DNA of 64,000 nt, taken from assembly GCF_029211125.1 (NCBI RefSeq), contig NZ_JARGEN010000051.1:1-64000 (forward strand), read 5' to 3'. The notes under the pieces were generated by a model. It was not told the DNA's origin and did not search any database. It was given only the letters and a program-made list of their open reading frames with translations. The position numbers and the translations under genes were made by a program. This document shows, in pieces, positions 63,147 to 64,000 of the stretch. Positions within the stretch are counted from its first letter, which is position 1. The number at the start of each line of letters is the position of its first letter. Origin of the DNA: Curvibacter soli. Lineage in GTDB: Bacteria > Pseudomonadota > Gammaproteobacteria > Burkholderiales > Burkholderiaceae_C.

Positions 63147-64000
63147 ATGGTCCAATCCGTCCTGGGGAGCCTGACCCTCGGCTACCGTCCTATCTGGAAC
63201 CGCGCCCGCACCCTTGCGGGCGTTGAGCTTTTCGTGCAGGGCGATACCGCCGCGATGGAGGCGCCGCTGCTGCTGCGCACGCTGCAGGAGCTGTGGGACC
63301 ACGACTCGCCGCCGCTGCTGCTGTCGCTGCAGTCGCCCGATCTGCTCGCCAACTGGCTCGACAGCGCGCCGGCCGATTCGCCCTGGATCGCGGTGCGCGA
63401 CGACTGGCTCATCGACCCCGCCCTGGTGGGCAAGCTGCGCCGCGCCCGCGCCCGCGGGCTGCACCTGGTATGGCACGGCGACCTGGCCCACCTGCCCGAG
63501 CCCGAGCTGGCCGGCTGCTTCGAGAAGAGCCTGCTCAGCATGCAGCCCGAGGAAACCATGGCCGCGCTGCAGGCTGCGGGCGCGGCCAAGCCATCCGCGC
63601 AGGGCGCGCCGCAGCGCCCGAGCCCCGTGATCGAAGGCCAGATCTACGAGGACCTGGCCAGCCGCGCGCTGGTGGAGCACTGCCTGGACCAGAAGAACGC
63701 CTGGGGCGTCATCGGCTGGCCTGCCGACGATGTGCTCTACGCCTACCGCCACCAGCCGCCGCAGCCCGCGCACAGCGCCATCGTGCGGCTCATGAAGGCC
63801 ATCGAGGCCGAGCAGCCGGTCGAGACCTTCGAGACCCTGCTCGGCGCGGACCCGCTGCTGGCCTACCGCTTCCTGCTGTTCACCAACTCCGCCGCGCTGG
63901 GCCTGCGCGCAGGCGTCGATTCATTGCGCCGCGGGCTCATGATGGTGGGCTACGGCACGCTCAGGCACTGGCTCGGCGACCAATTGCCGCAGGCCAGCGA
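63147..64000 (+). CDS. EAL-HDOD (YuxH-like) signalling protein, partial
   Basis: An open frame from ATG 63147 runs off the right edge with 284 codons visible. The first 110 residues resemble a degenerate EAL domain (LGYRPIWNRARTLAGVELFV); the ExL catalytic motif is not present. After a variable linker, residues from about 210 match an HDOD domain: LLGADPLLAYRFLLFTNSAA, LGLRAGVDSLRRGLMMVGYG and LRHWLGDQLPQA. Proteins of this type act in c-di-GMP-linked signalling without evident catalysis. It begins 12 bp after the flgL stop and could be co-transcribed with the flg operon. Confidence 0.75.
   Translation, partial: MVQSVLGSLTLGYRPIWNRARTLAGVELFVQGDTAAMEAPLLLRTLQELWDHDSPPLLLSLQSPDLLANWLDSAPADSPWIAVRDDWLIDPALVGKLRRARARGLHLVWHGDLAHLPEPELAGCFEKSLLSMQPEETMAALQAAGAAKPSAQGAPQRPSPVIEGQIYEDLASRALVEHCLDQKNAWGVIGWPADDVLYAYRHQPPQPAHSAIVRLMKAIEAEQPVETFETLLGADPLLAYRFLLFTNSAALGLRAGVDSLRRGLMMVGYGTLRHWLGDQLPQAS

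Noticed and set aside
55658-63773. Several minus-strand frames of 480 to 677 codons opposite flgF to flgL
   Set aside because: Arg/Gly/Val/His-rich shadow translations under conserved flagellar genes; no ribosome sites and no family features.
1-64000. tRNA, rRNA and CRISPR arrays
   Set aside because: No cloverleaf, rRNA-like segment or regularly spaced direct repeats were seen by eye on either strand.

Overview
The window is a contiguous motility and chemotaxis region from a high-GC betaproteobacterium. The gene order (cheBDRWAY, fliR to fliF, fliT/S/D/C, motAB-cheYZ-flhBAF-fliA, flgNMA, flgB to flgL), the predicted sigma-28 promoters and the dispersed AT-rich intergenic repeats fit Comamonadaceae (Acidovorax, Diaphorobacter, Comamonas or relatives). 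This assignment rests on gene order and protein style only; no database search was run.

Layout, left to right. (1) 1-3682: the start of a possible TadA gene, an ABC-F ATPase (Uup) and a lipoprotein of the phospholipase D/cardiolipin synthase family. (2) 3822-10275, minus strand: a chemotaxis operon read as cheZ-like, cheY, cheA, cheW, cheR, cheD, cheB. (3) 10488-12232, plus strand: a two-component pair, a REC-histidine kinase without a sensor domain and a NarL-type regulator. (4) 12245-23398, minus strand: fliF-G-H-I-J-K-L-M-N-O-P-Q-R, with divergent fliE at 23576. (5) 24031-27666, minus strand: fliC1, fliD, fliS, fliT. A second, highly similar flagellin gene (fliC2, 28064-29266) points the other way, so the two flagellins form a large inverted repeat. 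(6) 29267-29673: a gene-free gap holding a decayed IS3-type transposase fragment. (7) 29674-41309: eight plus-strand genes, seven of them overlapping, for sugar-nucleotide modification and glycosyl transfer. They encode a NeuD-type acyltransferase, an acyl-AMP ligase, a Gfo/Idh oxidoreductase, an acyl carrier protein, three methyltransferases and a 1575-residue aminotransferase-glycosyltransferase fusion. (8) 41421-50849: motA, motB, a second cheY, cheZ, flhB, flhA, flhF, a degenerate flhG-like gene and fliA. (9) 51007-52596, minus strand: flgA, flgM, flgN. (10) 52817-63134: flgB to flgL. (11) 63147 to the right edge: the start of a degenerate EAL-HDOD protein.

Together the genes supply nearly a whole flagellum: export gate, ATPase, C-ring and MS-ring, rod, hook, filament, cap, chaperones, stator, sigma-28 and its anti-sigma factor, plus the chemotaxis signalling core. 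Sites matching the sigma-28 consensus precede fliC1, motA and flgM, as expected for late genes. No flhDC master regulator and no chemoreceptor gene is present in the window.

The most novel part is section 7, read here (inference) as a flagellin glycosylation island making an N-acylated, O-methylated 4-amino-4,6-dideoxyhexose. Other points of interest are a small CheZ-like protein next to cheY that shares its last six residues with CheD, an FlhG-like protein with a destroyed P-loop, and a family of dispersed palindromic repeats at operon borders.
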